This document shows positions 10,972 to 23,452 of a DNA stretch of 64,000 nt, piece after piece. Origin of the DNA: Pelobates cultripes. Its lineage: Eukaryota; Chordata; Amphibia; Anura; Pelobatidae. A program made the position numbers and the translations under genes. The stretch lies in contig OW240917.1 of the NCBI GenBank assembly GCA_933207985.1, positions 112,122,542 to 112,186,541 on the forward strand, in the 5' to 3' direction. How positions within the stretch are numbered: the first letter of the stretch is position 1; each line of letters opens with the position of its first letter. The notes below the pieces were generated by a model. The model searched no databases and was not told the DNA's origin. It saw nothing but the letters and a program-made list of their open reading frames with translations.

Positions 10972-12479
10972 TATTCTGTATTAAAACTGAGCATTGTTAA
11001 TGTTACCATATATCCACAAAATATCTCTTTAACTAACTCACACTAACTCTAATTCTAACTTTGATCTTATAAACATCAAAATATTTTACAGTTCTTGTCC
11101 AGTTATTAAAAGGCACCTGTTGTGGTACCTACAACTCTGCTCATAACATTTCATGAAAAAAATGTGCTGGTAGACTGCAATCAACTATAGATTTTGGGAG
11201 AAAATTCTAGTTAAACTTATTTTTTATCCCACCTTTTAATTACTTGGCACAAACACTATGCTGTAGAATTGACTGACAGAAAAAGCAGAAGAAACCCCTC
11301 CTCTGACACAGCTTGTCCTGCTTTTCACACATAGCAACCATAGCATATGCACTGTGGTTGCTATGGTAACTCCCCACCCAATGCTGCTAGTGCTGGCTTC
11401 CATGATGCTGAGAACATGTCAGAGATGGTTAGGTAAGTGTATATCTCAAAACATTGAATGCATCATGTATCTCTGTGAAATATAATGTATTCAATGCATT
11501 TGGGGAAGATTTATGTTAATGTGATTCATGACTCCTTCAAGTCCATATTGTATTTGCAAAAGAGTATGTGGGGGACTATTTAAGTATCTCACCTAGTATT
11601 AGAGGAAAAGTGGGGACCCATGAAATGTTTTATTTGTGTCTTATGTTTATGGGAGGGTTTTCGCATAGTAAATCAGACTATAAGTGACTGATATGTTGTC
11701 CTTTTCATGTTTCATGTTCTACAGCACATGAAAAAACTCCCATTGGTGAAAAGTCAATATTTCAACCCAATGTTTATCAAGTATTTTAATCACAACCAAA
11801 ATAAATTAATAGTTCACATCAAACTGTGTAACCATCTGTTTAATCAGCACACTCAAGTTCAGCTATACAGTGATGATGTGAGAACAATTGAGTTAACATA
11901 ATAATACTCTTGCATGTGATATTCCTTTTCATATGTAATTAGCCCAAACAGGGCCATTATCTTTGTATAATTGCTTCACATAACTAATTTATTACAGTAT
12001 AATGCACATTCATTTGCAAATAAAAATTGCTGCCACATATATCACATTTTAGACTTTCGAGCTTTTTGCATGATATAAAAAAGATTGTATTAATCATGTG
12101 TGCGTTTATTTTGTGTAGGCTGTTCTATTAATCTGCTCGCTTGCACAAAGCTGTGATCTGATTTCTAACACTAAGTGCAGAACAGTGTAACAAGATTAAT
12201 GCAGTGAACTTTATTTCATTTTAGGTGACAGAAAGGCATGACATTTGTTCCATTTATGAATCTTAAAGATGTGAAATTGAAATCAGTAACAGAAGAGCAT
12301 TGCTTTTTTTTTTACTTTTGTCCTACTTTCTCTGTGAAACAGAGAGCATTGCAAATGCTATTATGTTAATATTATGCATGTTAAAAAAATAAATAAAATA
12401 ATGGCAGGTTTTAAAGAGATTGTAGGTTTAATCAGCAGCCTAGCTTTCTAAAATATTTATTAAACAGATTTTGTGCATA
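10972..12479. other. Unassigned AT-rich DNA
   Basis: I see no gene and no repeat family that I can name in this 1.5-kb stretch. Confidence 0.5.
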
Positions 12480-12495
12480 AGTTAATTCAGTGGAG

Positions 12496-13104
12496 GAGGG
12501 CGGGGCCTGACAGTCATGTAGGAAAGACGCATCTCCAGCGAGCTGCTCCACTATTCTAACATAATACAGAATCTACCTGCACAATCTTCATGAATCAAGA
12601 CACAGTTTGAAATGCTATTACCTAAAAACTGACCTGTCACGTTTCACTGTGGGCGAGGAGCTGCAGGGAGCTCTCCAACTTCCATTATGTGGATGCGGCC
12701 TGGTGCAGGCCGGGCGGGAGAAGCAGCCGATCTCCCGGTCCAGGATGCACACAGGAAGCTGCTTGCCGACAGGAGCCACATTTCCCCTCCCTTTGGACTG
12801 GCGGGGGTGATCCAGGTCCACCCCAGGGAGGCAGCCCAGCTCCAGCTCCAGCTGCCACACGAGTGGAAGCCATCCACGTGGACAAACGCCTCTGAGAGGA
12901 CACACAAAATGGCGGAGCCTAAGTCCCAGTGCCATTTTCTGGATGACACCCACTCACCTACTAAGCACTTACTCGAATAAACCTCCACACGTACTTCCTA
13001 TCTAACCAGGTAACCTGCTTGAAGCATCCTGGGGTAAGCATGACATTATCCTGTTGCCATACTCTTTTGCACAAAAAAAAAATAAATAATAATAATTAAA
13101 AAAA
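12496..13104 (+). mobile_element. Retroposed insert with 16-bp target duplication (L1-like 5' end?)
   Basis: The insert is bracketed by perfect direct repeats agttaattcagtggag (12480-12495 and 13105-13120). It ends in an A-rich tail with AATAAT units (about 13072-13104), the signature of LINE-driven retroposition. It begins 'gagggcggggcctgacagtc', GC-rich and reminiscent of L1 5' leaders, yet is only about 609 bp long and has no ORF1 or ORF2. It may be an internally deleted L1 transcript or a SINE. The many short overlapping frames in it (12607-12988, both strands) reflect GC content and are not called as genes. Confidence 0.75.
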
Positions 13105-13697
13105 AGTTAATTCAGTGGAGTGTTCTCAACCTTTAATTACGGGATTTCACCTTACTGTTTAGGGAGATATTTGTCAGGATTCGGTGAAGTCAAAAGTTAG
13201 CACTCAAGCTGTTGACAAATGGCAGCTGAGTTACAATTCCTTGGTGCAGGCAAATCATGCATCAAGGAAATTGTAGTTTAAGAACAGCTGTAGAGTTACA
13301 TGTTGCCCAGGCTCACTCTGATTCTTAATATGTATCATATACCAAGTAGTGATGTCGGGAACATAAAATTTTCGGTTCGCGAACGGTGAACACGAACTTC
13401 CGCAAATGTTCGCGAACGGGTGAACCGCCATAGACTTCAATAAGCAGGCGAATTTTAAAACCCACAGGGACTCTTTCTGGCCATACTAGTGATGGAAAAG
13501 TTGTTTCAAGGGGACTAACACCTGGTCTGTGGCATGCCGGAGGGGGATCCATGGCAAAACTCCCATGGAAAATTACATAGTTGATGCAGAGTCTGGTTTT
13601 AATCCATAAAGGGCATAAATCACCATTCCTAAATTGTTTGGAATAACGTGCTTTAAAACATCAGGTATGATGTTGTATCGATCAGGTAGAGTAAGGG

Positions 13698-13985
13698 TTA
13701 CGCCCGCTTCACAGTGACAGACCAAACTCCCCATTTAACGCACCGCAAACAACCGCAAACAGTCCATTTGCACAACCGCAAACTCCCCATTTGCACAAGG
13801 TTGGATACCAAGCTATCCATGTCCCGTTCCTTGTCCTCACTGATGTCATTGAAGGTCTCTTCCTCCACCCAGCCACGTACAACACCAAGGGTCCCCAGAA
13901 GGTGACAACAAGCCCCCTGGGACGCCTGCTGTGTTTGGTCTTCCACCTCCTCAAAGCCACCTTCCTCCTCTGACTCCTCTTCTTC
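13698..13985 (-). pseudogene. Duplicate copy of the transposase acidic-linker segment
   Basis: This block, downstream of the transposase 3' end, repeats the sequence of 15300-15515. Shared phrases include 'ccatttgcacaaggttggat', 'cagccacgtacaacacca' and 'cctcctctgactcctct'. The open frame (minus 13698-13946) therefore encodes a diverged second copy of the linker rather than a separate gene. Divergence between copies suggests an old duplication inside the element. Confidence 0.8.
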
Positions 13986-14247
13986 AGACTTCTCTCTCTG
14001 CGTTGCCTCTCTCTGCGTTATTATAAGGTGTGTTAAGTAGTACTATTCCTATTAGTTTAATCCCTGTTACGTCCCCTATCAGGGGACGTGTATATGGCAT
14101 CGATTTTAGGAACCGGGAGATGGAAAAAGATGCTTGGTCGGTCCTCCTACTTCAAATCTGGGGCACTGTGCGTGCAATCTAATGTGCCACCAGATAGGAG
14201 TGGTGTGTTAAGTACTACTATTCTTATCAGTTTAATCCCAATGTCAC

Positions 14248-14595
14248 AACTACTAGTGTGGTCCAGCACGCAGAAACTATGTAAACATATACATAGGCAA
14301 GAAAAGGAAAATAAAAGGACAGAGCGTAAACCGGACCTTAGAATGGCCGGACTAATATGCTAGAGACAGAGAATGGTCAAAGGGAAAGCCGAGGTCAAGG
14401 AAGCCAGAAAATACACAATATCATTTACACAAGCCAAGTCAGGGAAACCAGAATTCAGAATAACCAGGGAAAAGCCAAGATCAGGATACCAGGAAATCAG
14501 ATTCACAATGATAAAGCACTCTCAGGAAACCACAACAAGTACTGGGGTGAGCTAGGGATTTAAATATCACGCAGCGGGCCGGCAGCCGTGACACC
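14248..14595. mobile_element. Nested MITE with TGTCAC ends
   Basis: The host sequence 'agtttaatccctgttacgtc' (intact at about 14056-14075) recurs split by an insert: 'agtttaatccc' at 14228-14238 and 'ccctgttacgtcccc' near 14593. The insert begins with TGTCAC and ends with GTGACA, with a possible CCC target repeat. Its interior has repeated 'ccaggaaa'/'aaccag' words. It has no coding capacity and the superfamily is not certain. Confidence 0.6.
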
Positions 14596-14623
14596 CTGTT
14601 ACGTCCCCCTCATCAGGCCTTTT

Positions 14624-17600
14624 TTAGTCGAATGTATCGCCCACTGTCAGTCCCTTCGGGATCCATCCCTCATTCATCTTCAAGGTGAGGTAATCTAGAC
14701 TTTTTTGACATAGGCGACTTCTCTTCTCAGTGACAATACCTCCTGCTGCACTGAAGGTCCTTTCTGACAGGACACTTGAAGCGGGGCAGGCCAGAAGTTC
14801 TATCACAAATTGGGATAGCTCAGGCCACAGGTCAAGCCTGCACACCCAGTAGTCAAGGGGTTCATCGCTCCTCAGAGTGTCGATATCTGCAGTTAAAGCA
14901 AGGTAGTCTGCTACCTGTCGGTCGAGTCATTCTCTGAGGGTGGACCCCGAAGGGCTGTGGCGGTGCGTAGGACTTAAAAAGCTCCGCATGTCCTCCATCA
15001 ACAACACGTCTGTAAAGCGTCCTGTCCTTGTCGGCGTGGTCGTGGTCGTGGGAGGAGGAGGATTACTTTCACCTCTTCCCCTGTTAGATTCCCGTTGTGC
15101 TGTGACATCACCCTTATACGCTGTGTAAAGCATACTTTTTAATTGATTTTGGAACTGCTGCATCCTTTCCAACTTGCCGTAATTCGGTAACATTTCAGGC
15201 ACTTTCTGCTTATACCGGGGGTCTAGTAGCGTGGACACCCAGTACAGGTCATTCTCCTTCAGCCTTTTTATACGAGGGTCCCTCAACAGGCACGACAGCA
15301 TGAAAGACCCCATTTGCACAAGGTTGGATGCCGAGCTACTCATGTCCTGTTCCTCGTCCTCAGTGATCTCACTGAAGGTATGTTCTTTCCCCCAGCCACG
15401 TACAACACCACGGGTACCAGATAGGTGACAACGAGCACCCTGGGATGCCTGTTGTGGTTGGTCTTCCTCCTCCTCCTCAAAGCCACATTCCTCCTCTGAC
15501 TCCTCTACCTCACAATCCTCTTCCAGTGTTGCCGCAGGTCAAGCAAGCGATGCTGATAAGGCTGGTTCTGGTGGTGATGGTTACCACAACTCTTCCTCTT
15601 CACGCTCACTACAGCCTGATCCAGCACTCTTCGCAGGGCATGCTCCAGGAAGAAAACAAATGGTATGATGTCACTGATGGTGCCTTCGGTGCGACTGACT
15701 AGGTTTGTCACCTCCTCAAAAGGACGCATGAGCCTACAGGCATTGCGCATGAGCATCCAGTAACGTGGCAAAAAAATTCCGAGCTCCGCAGAGGCTGTCC
15801 TAGCACCCCGGTCATACAAATACTCGTTAACGGCTTTTTCTTGTTGGAGCAGGCGGTCGAACATTAGGAGTGTTGAATTCCAACGTGTCGGGCTGTCGCA
15901 AATCAAGCACCTCACTGGCATGTTTTTTCGCCGCTCGATATCTGAAAAGTGCACCATGGCCGTGTAGGAATGCCTGAAATGGCCACACACCTTCCTGGCC
16001 TGCTTTAGGATGTCCTGTAAGCATGGGTACTTATGCACAAAGCATTGTACGATCAGATTACACACATGTGCCATGCACGGCACATGTGTCAACTTGCCCA
16101 AATGCAATGCCGCCAACAAATTTCTTCCATTGTCGCAAACCACTTTGCTGATCTCCAGTTGGTGCGGAGTCAGCCACTGATCTACCTGTGCGTTCAGGGC
16201 AGACAGGAGTGCTGGTCCGGTGTGACTCTCTGCTTTCAGGCAAGTCAACCCCAAGACGGCGTTACACAGCCGTATCCGGGATGTGGAATAGTACCTGGGG
16301 AGCTGGGGGGGTGCGGTTGATGTGGAGCAAGACGCAGCAGCAGAAGAGGACTCAGCCGAGGAGGTTATGGAAGAGGATGGAGTAGGAGGAGTAGACGAGG
16401 TGGCAGCAGGCCTGCCTGTAAGTCGTGGCGGTGTCACCAACTCCTCTGCAGAGCCACGCATTCCATGCTTGGCAGCCGTCAGCAGGTTTACCCACTGCGC
16501 AGTGTAGGTGATATACCTGCCCTGACCATGCTTTGCAGACCAGTTATCAGTGGTCAGATGGACCCTTTCCCCAACACTGTGTGCCAGACATGCCATTACT
16601 TCCTTTTGCACAATCGAGTACAGGTTGGGGATTGCCTTTTGTGCAAAGAAATTTCGGCCGGGTACCTTCCACTGCGGTGTCCCAATAGCTACAAATTTTT
16701 TGAAAGCCTCAGACTCCACCAGCTTCTATGGTAAAAGCTGGCGGGCTAAGAGTTCAGTCAAGCCAGCTGTCAGACGCTGGGCAAGGGGGTGACTTTGTGA
16801 CATTGGCTTCTTACGCTCAAACATGTCCTTGACAGACACCTGACTGTGGGCAGATGAGCAGGAACTGCTCAAGGCGAGAGACGGAGGGGCGGATGGTTGA
16901 GAGGGGGCAAGGAGAACAGCAGTGGTTAACGTGGCTGAAGATGCTGGACCAGGAGGATGGCAGCTTTGAGTTTGTGTGCTGCTTGTACTCATGTGTTGAT
17001 CCCATAGGCGTTTGTGATGTGCGATCATGTGCCTTCGCATAGCAGTTGTACCTAGGTGGGTGTTGGACTTCCCACGACTCACTTTCTTTTGACACAGGTT
17101 GCAAATGGCATTGCTGTTGTCAGAGGCATACACACAAAAAAAATGCCACAATGCTGACCTCTGCAATGACGGCATTCTGGCGGTGGCAACAGCATGCGTT
17201 TATTGGCGTGCTGTCTGGCTGACCCCGGGTGCCGATGCATGCTGTCTGACTGTGCAACTAGCTCTTTACGACGACCTCCCCCTGCTTCCAACTCGTCTCC
17301 TCCTCTCTGTCTCCCCATCTGAACTTTCCCCCTGTTCTTCTTCTTTTCTAGCGGGCACCCACGTGACATCCACGGACGCATCATCATCATCAACCTCTTC
17401 ACTTGTATCTGACAACTCAGCAAAGGAAGCAGCAGCGGGTACAACATCATCATCATCACACCGTACGTCCATGTGTGTAATGCTGCCTGACTGAGACATA
17501 TCCCTGTTATCTACATCCTCTGGAAATTATGGTTGCGCATCACTCATTTCTTCCAACTGATGTGTAAATAACTCCTCTGACATACCAAGTGAAGCTGCTG

Positions 17601-17757
17601 TGGTGCTAGTGTTGGTGGTGGCAGCAGGCGGGTGAGTGGTAACTTGAGAGGTGCCCAAAGCTAAGCTGGAGGAGGATGGTGCGTCAAGGTTCCGAGCGGA
17701 AGCTGTCGAAGATTGGGTGTCCTGTGTTAGCCAGTCAACTATGTCCTCAGAGTACAT
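14624..17757 (-). pseudogene. hAT transposase (BED-type), disabled by few mutations
   Basis: The enzyme would excise and insert the element using an RNase-H-fold DDE centre. Reading from 17757 down: an acidic Ser-rich N-terminus, a BED zinc finger (17175-16990; 'CNLCQKK' then 'MRRHMIAHH'), then a 404-codon open block (16719-15505) with 'LTTDNWSAK', 'VCDNGRNL', 'HVPCMAHVCNLIVQ' and 'DSPTRWNSTL', all hAT core motifs. An acidic linker and 'WVSTLLDPRYKQ' follow (15343-14927). Last is the hAT dimerisation region 'LLACPASSVLSERTFSAAGG' (14624-14845). The pieces are collinear: I see in-frame stops near 17528, 17267, 17205 and 16727, one frameshift near 15510 and one stop near 14929. Otherwise it is near complete. 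Confidence 0.88.
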
Positions 17758-18009
17758 GTTTCGAGTTCAGGGTACGTGGCCTCTGAACACTGGGCATTAT
17801 TCTAGGGCCAAAGGGAATCAGAGCACCATGACCCACGACGGCCCCTGCGGGGTGGCCTGCCTCTGCCTGTCATTTTTTTTTTGATTAGTGGTACTATGCG
17901 TGCAAGCTACTGTTGCAACAGATATGAGTGGCACTGTGCAGTTGGCAAAGTAGACGCTGTAGGCCTGACACACACGCTTGCAGACAACTAACTGCTATTC
18001 AATCTATTA

Positions 18010-18560
18010 CAGTCAAAAAATTTTTTTTTAAATGTACACTACTGTTACACCAGATATGAGTTGCACTGGTGTGATACTGTGCCCTGGCAGGCCCTGAAAG
18101 TCACACGCGTGAAGGAAACTGACTGCTATTATATTACAGTCCAAAAAGTTTAGTTTTTTTTAAAATGCAAGCTATTGTGACACCAGTGAGTGAGTGGTGG
18201 CACTGGGCAGGCCCTGAAACGCACACTCGTGAAGGAAACTGACTGCTATTATATTACAGTCCAAAAAGTTTTGTTTTTTTTAAATGCAAGCTATTGGGAC
18301 ACCAGTGAGTGAGTGGTGGCACTGGGCAGGCCCTGAAATGCACACTTGTGAAGGAAACTGACTGCTATTATATTATAGTCCAAAAAGTTTAGGTTTTTTT
18401 TAAATGCAAGCTATTGTGACACCAGTGAGTGAGTGGTGGCACTGGGCAGGCCCTGAAATGCACACTAGTGAAGGAAACTGACTGCTATTATATTACAGTC
18501 AAAAAAGTTTTTGTTTTTTTTAAATGCAAGCTGTGCATGTGAGTGAGTGGTAGCACTGGG
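18010..18560. repeat. Tandem array, about 120-bp unit, in hAT 5' region
   Basis: Four to five units share 'gactgctattatattacagt', 'caaaaagttt', a T-run, 'aaatgcaagctattg' and 'gagtgagtggtggcactggg'. They lie upstream of the transposase start, a common site for subterminal repeats in hAT elements, where transposase binding is plausible (inference). Confidence 0.85.
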
Positions 18561-19055
18561 CAAGTCGGCACAGTATATGCTGTGAGCCTGACACACAGGC
18601 TGGCAGGCAGGCAGGCAACTGCAATTACATTACACAGAAAAAAAAAGCAGACTGATGTTCTAGCCCTAAAAATGGCTTTTTGGGGTGCTGTCCTTACAGC
18701 AGAGATCAGATGAGTCCTTCAGGACTGTAGTGGACACTGAATACACTAGCCTAGCTACCAATTTCCCTATCAAATCAGCAGCAGCTACACTGTCCCTCCT
18801 CTCACTAAGAATGCAGCTTCACAATGAATGTAAAATGGATGCTGTCCAGGAGGTGGGAGGGCCTGGGAGGGAGGGTCTGCTGCTGATTGGCTGGAATTTG
18901 TCTGCTGACTGTGAGGTACAGGGTCAAAGTTTACTCAATGATGACGAATAGGGGGCGGACCGAACAGCACATATGTTCGCCATCCGTACGCGAACAAGCG
19001 ATGTTCACCAGGAACTATTCGCCAGCGTACCGTTCGGGATATCACTAATACCAAG

Positions 19056-20380
19056 TTATGTACCCCCTAAAAAGACACCTATTGAGCAACCAACTTTGTC
19101 ACACACAACTACTTATCAAGTAAATCAAACCCCTAACCCATTTACAAACCAAGTTACCTACCCTCTAGCCAAACGTATTCACCAATCGACCATCATAACC
19201 CAGTCACATCCAGTTACCCATTATTACATAAACACATTATATATAAGGTCAAATACACACATAATGCAAGGATCAGACACAGAGAATAGTAAAAGGTGAA
19301 GGATAATTAACTATACTCATAAGAGGAGCCAACAAAAAGCTTCCAACCAAGGGTCACTGACCTTTCTCTTACCCCATATTTGCAAAAAACATGGCAGATT
19401 TATAAATGCAACCTAATGTACTTAACTGCAATTTTGACTGCTATAAAAATATTATGAAACAAATAGTTATCTTTAAAAGAAAGATATACTTATCTAATAA
19501 AATGGATTAATTATGTTCCAAGTAATTTTGCAGTTTCAACTAATTAGCATTTCTGACTAGTGTTAAAATGAAAATTAAATGTCACTCATGAACAGTAAAT
19601 GCCAAGCAATAGTAAACATAATGTCAAACCCATAGGTTTATTCAAATTGGTAATATGCTCAGTCTGTCAAATTAAAATTAGCTTTTAGAGTTCCAGAAGG
19701 AATTTTAACACCAAACATTTTAACAATTTTGTTCATCACACCCCAGCTGTCACTCACAGGGTTTCTGAATGTTTTCCTTACAATATCAAACATGACTTGA
19801 ATCTTATATTGGCATTTTTAGGAATGCTATTTAGGGTTCAGTTGTAAAGAAGTGCATCCATCATTCTATTTATATTAGTTACATTTGATACATTCCATGA
19901 AAACACATTTTAATGTTTTTCTAACAAACAAGTCAACTTAAAATGACTCAATTGTATAATTTATATTTCAATTATAAGATGTCACTCTTTTTTCTGTTGA
20001 TCCTTAAATTGACACTCTGGGAGTAGAAGATCATGGGAACTCCAGTAGTAGGAATCATGGGTACTCCAAACATCCCACTGGACGAGGGATGAGGGAATGA
20101 AAAGTAGTATGGGCAGCCATTGACTTTCTGATTCCGCTCTGGTTCCACTAGTACTTATCTCACTTTCCACATGCATAATCCTATATAAGTGTAGAGAAAT
20201 TATTCCAGTTTTTTTTTCTTAGGTTTTTATTTTCTGCTTACTATCAAAACCATTATGAGTGGTTTAAGCAGACCACTTAGAATGTTTCTGGGATATCCTC
20301 TAGTCAGTGGGAAGTACCTCCAACAAACCAAATTAATTTATTTACCAAAGGAAACTATATAGCTGGTGTGATAAGGTGAA
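19056..20380. other. Unassigned DNA
   Basis: No supportable gene. The beginning continues the target sequence disrupted by the hAT insertion. The rest is AT-rich single-copy-looking DNA. Confidence 0.5.
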
Positions 20381-20980
20381 TTGTGTGGTATGTGAGGTGG
20401 TTTTTATTCCCTCTATCTTCTTCAAAGAGGCATATGACATTTAACCCCAGGGGGAGTATGCGTTGTATGCAACACAAATTAATGTTTAGTTATGGGCCCC
20501 TGTTGTGGAGCATTTGGAGAGCAGGGCGGGCCGGAGCTCCACTCCTCAGTTTATATACAACTGAGAAAAAAAATAAGATCCAGGCCAGGGTTTTGGATTG
20601 TCTCCAACCTACTGCTCAGCTGCAGGTAATCAGCTGCAACAGTGGGAATAAACTCCTTCCTACTAGGCAGGTAAAGAGAGATTTGTGGTTTTCTTTTGTA
20701 GGTTGGAAGCAGCAGGTTGGCTTAGAGCATTGGGGTGCAGAAGGATAGCAGTCAAGGTGACTGAGCACTGGAGTGCAGAGAGTTGCTATTAAACAAGGTT
20801 GGTGACACCTATAATAGGTTTAAGTTTAACCTTTGATAGAGCAGGAAATTGAATGTTAGTAAGTGCTGAGATGAGCTAGGATTTTGTTTGCAGGGATTTC
20901 TGTTACATTATTTGTTTGGTGTTGTTCCTGATGCTGCCTCCTGTGTGGATTTTCAAATAAAGTGACTGAACTTATATTAA
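20381..20980 (+). other. Possible LTR or retroelement remnant
   Basis: This 600-bp block is more GC-balanced than its surroundings and ends with 'ttttcaaataaagtgactg', a polyadenylation-like signal. It looks like transcribed repeat DNA but I cannot place its ends or family. The 121-codon frame within it (20383-20748) resembles no protein I know. Confidence 0.25.
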
Positions 20981-20984
20981 AACA

Positions 20985-22135
20985 AAAGACTGCTAATTGC
21001 TATATTGGATCACACTGGATAAACTCAAATACTAAAATATTTATTAGAAAAATATTAAAAGCAACTGCAAATATAAAATACAAAATGTATCCACAAATGC
21101 TTTTAAGTGGCACTACCAAGTCCAATATTATTGAATTGGTAAGGCAGTGGCTAATTGACAGGCAACAGATGGTTGTAGTCAATGGAGTATATTCAAAGCA
21201 TGGTCTTGTCACCAGTGGGGTACCTCAGGGATCTGTACTTGGACCCATTCTCTTTAATATTTTTATTAGGGATATTGCAGAAGGTCTTGATGGTAAGGTA
21301 TGTCTCTTTGCTGATGATACTAAGATATGTAACAGGGTTGATGTTCCAGGAGGGATAAGCCAAACGGCAAATGATTTAGGTAAACTAGAAAAATTGTTAG
21401 AGTTGTGGCAGCTGACATTTAATGTGGATAAATGCAAGATAATGCATCTTGGACGTAAAAACCCAAGGGCAGAGTACAGAATATTTGATAGTCCTAACCT
21501 CAACATCTGAGGAAAGGGATTTAGGGGTGATTATTTCTGATGACTTAAAGGTAGGCAGACAATGTAATAAAGTAGCAGGAAATGCTAGCAGAATGCTTGG
21601 TTGTATAGGTAGAGGTATTAGCAGTAGAAAGAGGGAAGTGCACAGTACTGGAGACCATATCTGCAGAAGGATATTGATAATTTTGAAATAGTTCTGAGAA
21701 GGGCTACTAAACTGGTTCATGGATTGCAGGATAAAACTTACAAGGAAATGTTGAAGGAACTTAACATGTATAGCTTGGAGGAAAGAAGAGACGGGGGGAT
21801 ATGATAGAAACATTTAAATACACAGAGGGAATCAACACAGTAAAGGAGACTATATTTAAAAGAAGAAAAACTACCACAACAAGAGGACATAGTCTTAAAT
21901 TAGAGGGGCAAAGGTTCAAAAATATCAGGAAGTATTACTTTACTGAGAGGGTAGTGGATGCATGGAATAGCCTTCCACCGGAAGTGGTAGAGGTTAACAC
22001 AGTAAAGGAATTTAAGCATGCGTGGGATAAGCCTAAGGCTATCCTAACTATAAGATAAGATCAGGGACTAATGAAAGTATTTATAAAATTGGGCCGAATG
22101 GTTATTATCTGCCGCCCCATTCTGTGTTTCTATCC
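20985..22135 (+). mobile_element. CR1-type LINE, 5'-truncated
   Basis: The C-terminal half of a LINE reverse transcriptase is present and followed by the usual CR1 3' end. 'GVPQGSVLGPILFNIFI' and 'LFADDTKI' (about 21215-21330) are RT motifs B and C. 'ERDLGVIISDDLK' and 'FTERVVDAWNSLPPEVVE' are standard CR1 C-terminal signatures. The tail 'cgaatggttattatctgccg' is typical of amphibian CR1 3' ends. The coding part is broken by frameshifts near 21505 and 21690. Full-length CR1 is several kb, so the endonuclease half is missing. Confidence 0.9.
21000..22058 (+). pseudogene. CR1 reverse transcriptase C-terminal fragment
   Basis: The open frame (20962-21510) covers the RT palm, with the catalytic pair in FADD at about 21308-21319. 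A second frame (21449-21691) carries the 'DLGVIISDDLK' connection region. A third (21801-22058) carries the C-terminal 'RVVDAWNSLP' block. Splitting over three frames shows a pseudogene. No LINE endonuclease or zinc-knuckle ORF1 is present upstream. Confidence 0.88.
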
Positions 22136-22272
22136 ATTCATTTTTTTTAATCCACTAAAGACCAGACTGTTTTTTGGCCATGTTGAATGTTAAGGACCAG
22201 AGCTGTTTTAACACGTTTGTGGTGTTTGTGTTTAGCTGTAATTTTCCTCTCTCTCACTTACTGTTCCCATAC

Positions 22273-22322
<50 letters not shown>

Positions 22323-23450
22323 CTATATATATATATCTCCTTTTTCAGGACAAGGGCTTACTTTACATACCATTATTTGTATCATGTCACATAATTTACT
22401 TAAAAATAAAAAATAAAACAAAATATATGGTGAAAAATTGAAAAAAAACATGTTATTTTGACTTGAAAAAATCTTTTACTCAACTACTAAAGCTAATGAA
22501 AAAAACTGCTAAATATATTCTAAATTCTTTCCTGAGTTTAAAAACACCTAGTGTTTATATGCTTTTTATTTATTTTTTGCAAGTTATAGGGATATAAGTA
22601 CAAGTAGGACATTGCTGTTTCAAAATATGTATTTTTAAAATGTATCAATAGTGACATTGTAACACTGTTATCTGTCATAAATCTCTGAATCACACTTCAC
22701 ATGTACATATTTTTCTACAGTAGACAACCCAGGGTAATCAATATGGGGTATGTCCAGTCTTTTTTAGTAGCCACTTAATCACAAACACTGTCCAAAGTTT
22801 GCATTTTATATTTGTTTGTGTGTTTTAAAAATGTAAAAAAAAAATAACGCTAACTTTGGCCATTGTTTGTGACTACTAAAAAAGACTGGACATACACAAT
22901 TTGCAATACCTTGGGTTTGCTTCATTTGCAAATGATATGCCATCATTGGGGTAATTCTCATTCCTGGGCTACCATACACTCTGAGGCAACATAACCAATC
23001 TGGCAAATTGTGAAGAAACAGAAAACAAAACCTTATATTTGACCCTGTAACTTTAAAAAAACACTATAAAACCTGTACATACTGTTATACTTGGGAGACT
23101 TCAATGAACACAAATATTAGTGTTTCAAAACAAATCATAGCAAAGTGAAAGTGATGTTTTTTTGCATTTTTCACTGATATCATTGTGATAGTAAAATGTA
23201 TCAAACAATGATACGGTCAGTGAAAGTGCCGTTTGTGTGTGAAAAATGCAAAAAACATCAGAAAACAAGAAGTGCTCACTAACACAGATTTAGACAGGTT
23301 TGTAAACAATATTTGAGAGAAATAGGCCTTTTGTCTGTATAGAAAAAGTCTTAGATGTTTGAGTTCAGCTCATGAAAAATGGGGGCAAAAACAAGTGTTG
23401 CGTTTTATAATTTTATTTTTTTTGTGTGTGTGTGTGTGTGTATGTATATG
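22136..23450. repeat. Region with nested inverted repeats and microsatellites
   Basis: An A-run and (TA)n lie at 22274-22322. An inverted repeat pairs 22725-22800 with 22850-22925 ('ggtatgtccagtcttttttag' against 'ctaaaaaagactggacatac'). A second pairs about 23152-23174 with 23238-23260 (the gcatttttcac words). These look like decayed palindromic MITEs; I cannot fix their outer ends. A (GT)n tract lies at 23423-23441. Confidence 0.6.
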
Positions 23451-23452
23451 TA

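Larger units (their letters stand above)
13347..19047 (-). mobile_element. Full-length hAT DNA transposon
   Basis: The 5.7-kb element is bounded by a perfect 8-bp target duplication, ataccaag (13339-13346 and 19048-19055). Its ends are TAGTGATGTCGGGAAC and, inverted at the right, TAGTGATATCCCGAAC. GAACGGT/TTCGCGAAC-rich subterminal sequence follows at both sides. It carries a BED-zinc-finger hAT transposase on the minus strand, an array of about 120-bp repeats upstream of that gene, and a second, nested element (14248-14595). The exact target duplication and paired ends show that the insertion boundaries are intact, although the transposase has stops. Confidence 0.92.

Noticed and set aside
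12607..12988. Cluster of overlapping frames on both strands
   Set aside because: They come from the GC-rich retroposed insert. All frames are open by composition, and none has a recognisable domain.
18010..18560. CRISPR-like array
   Set aside because: The whole 120-bp unit is repeated without distinct spacers, and the window is vertebrate-type. It is a tandem repeat inside a hAT transposon.
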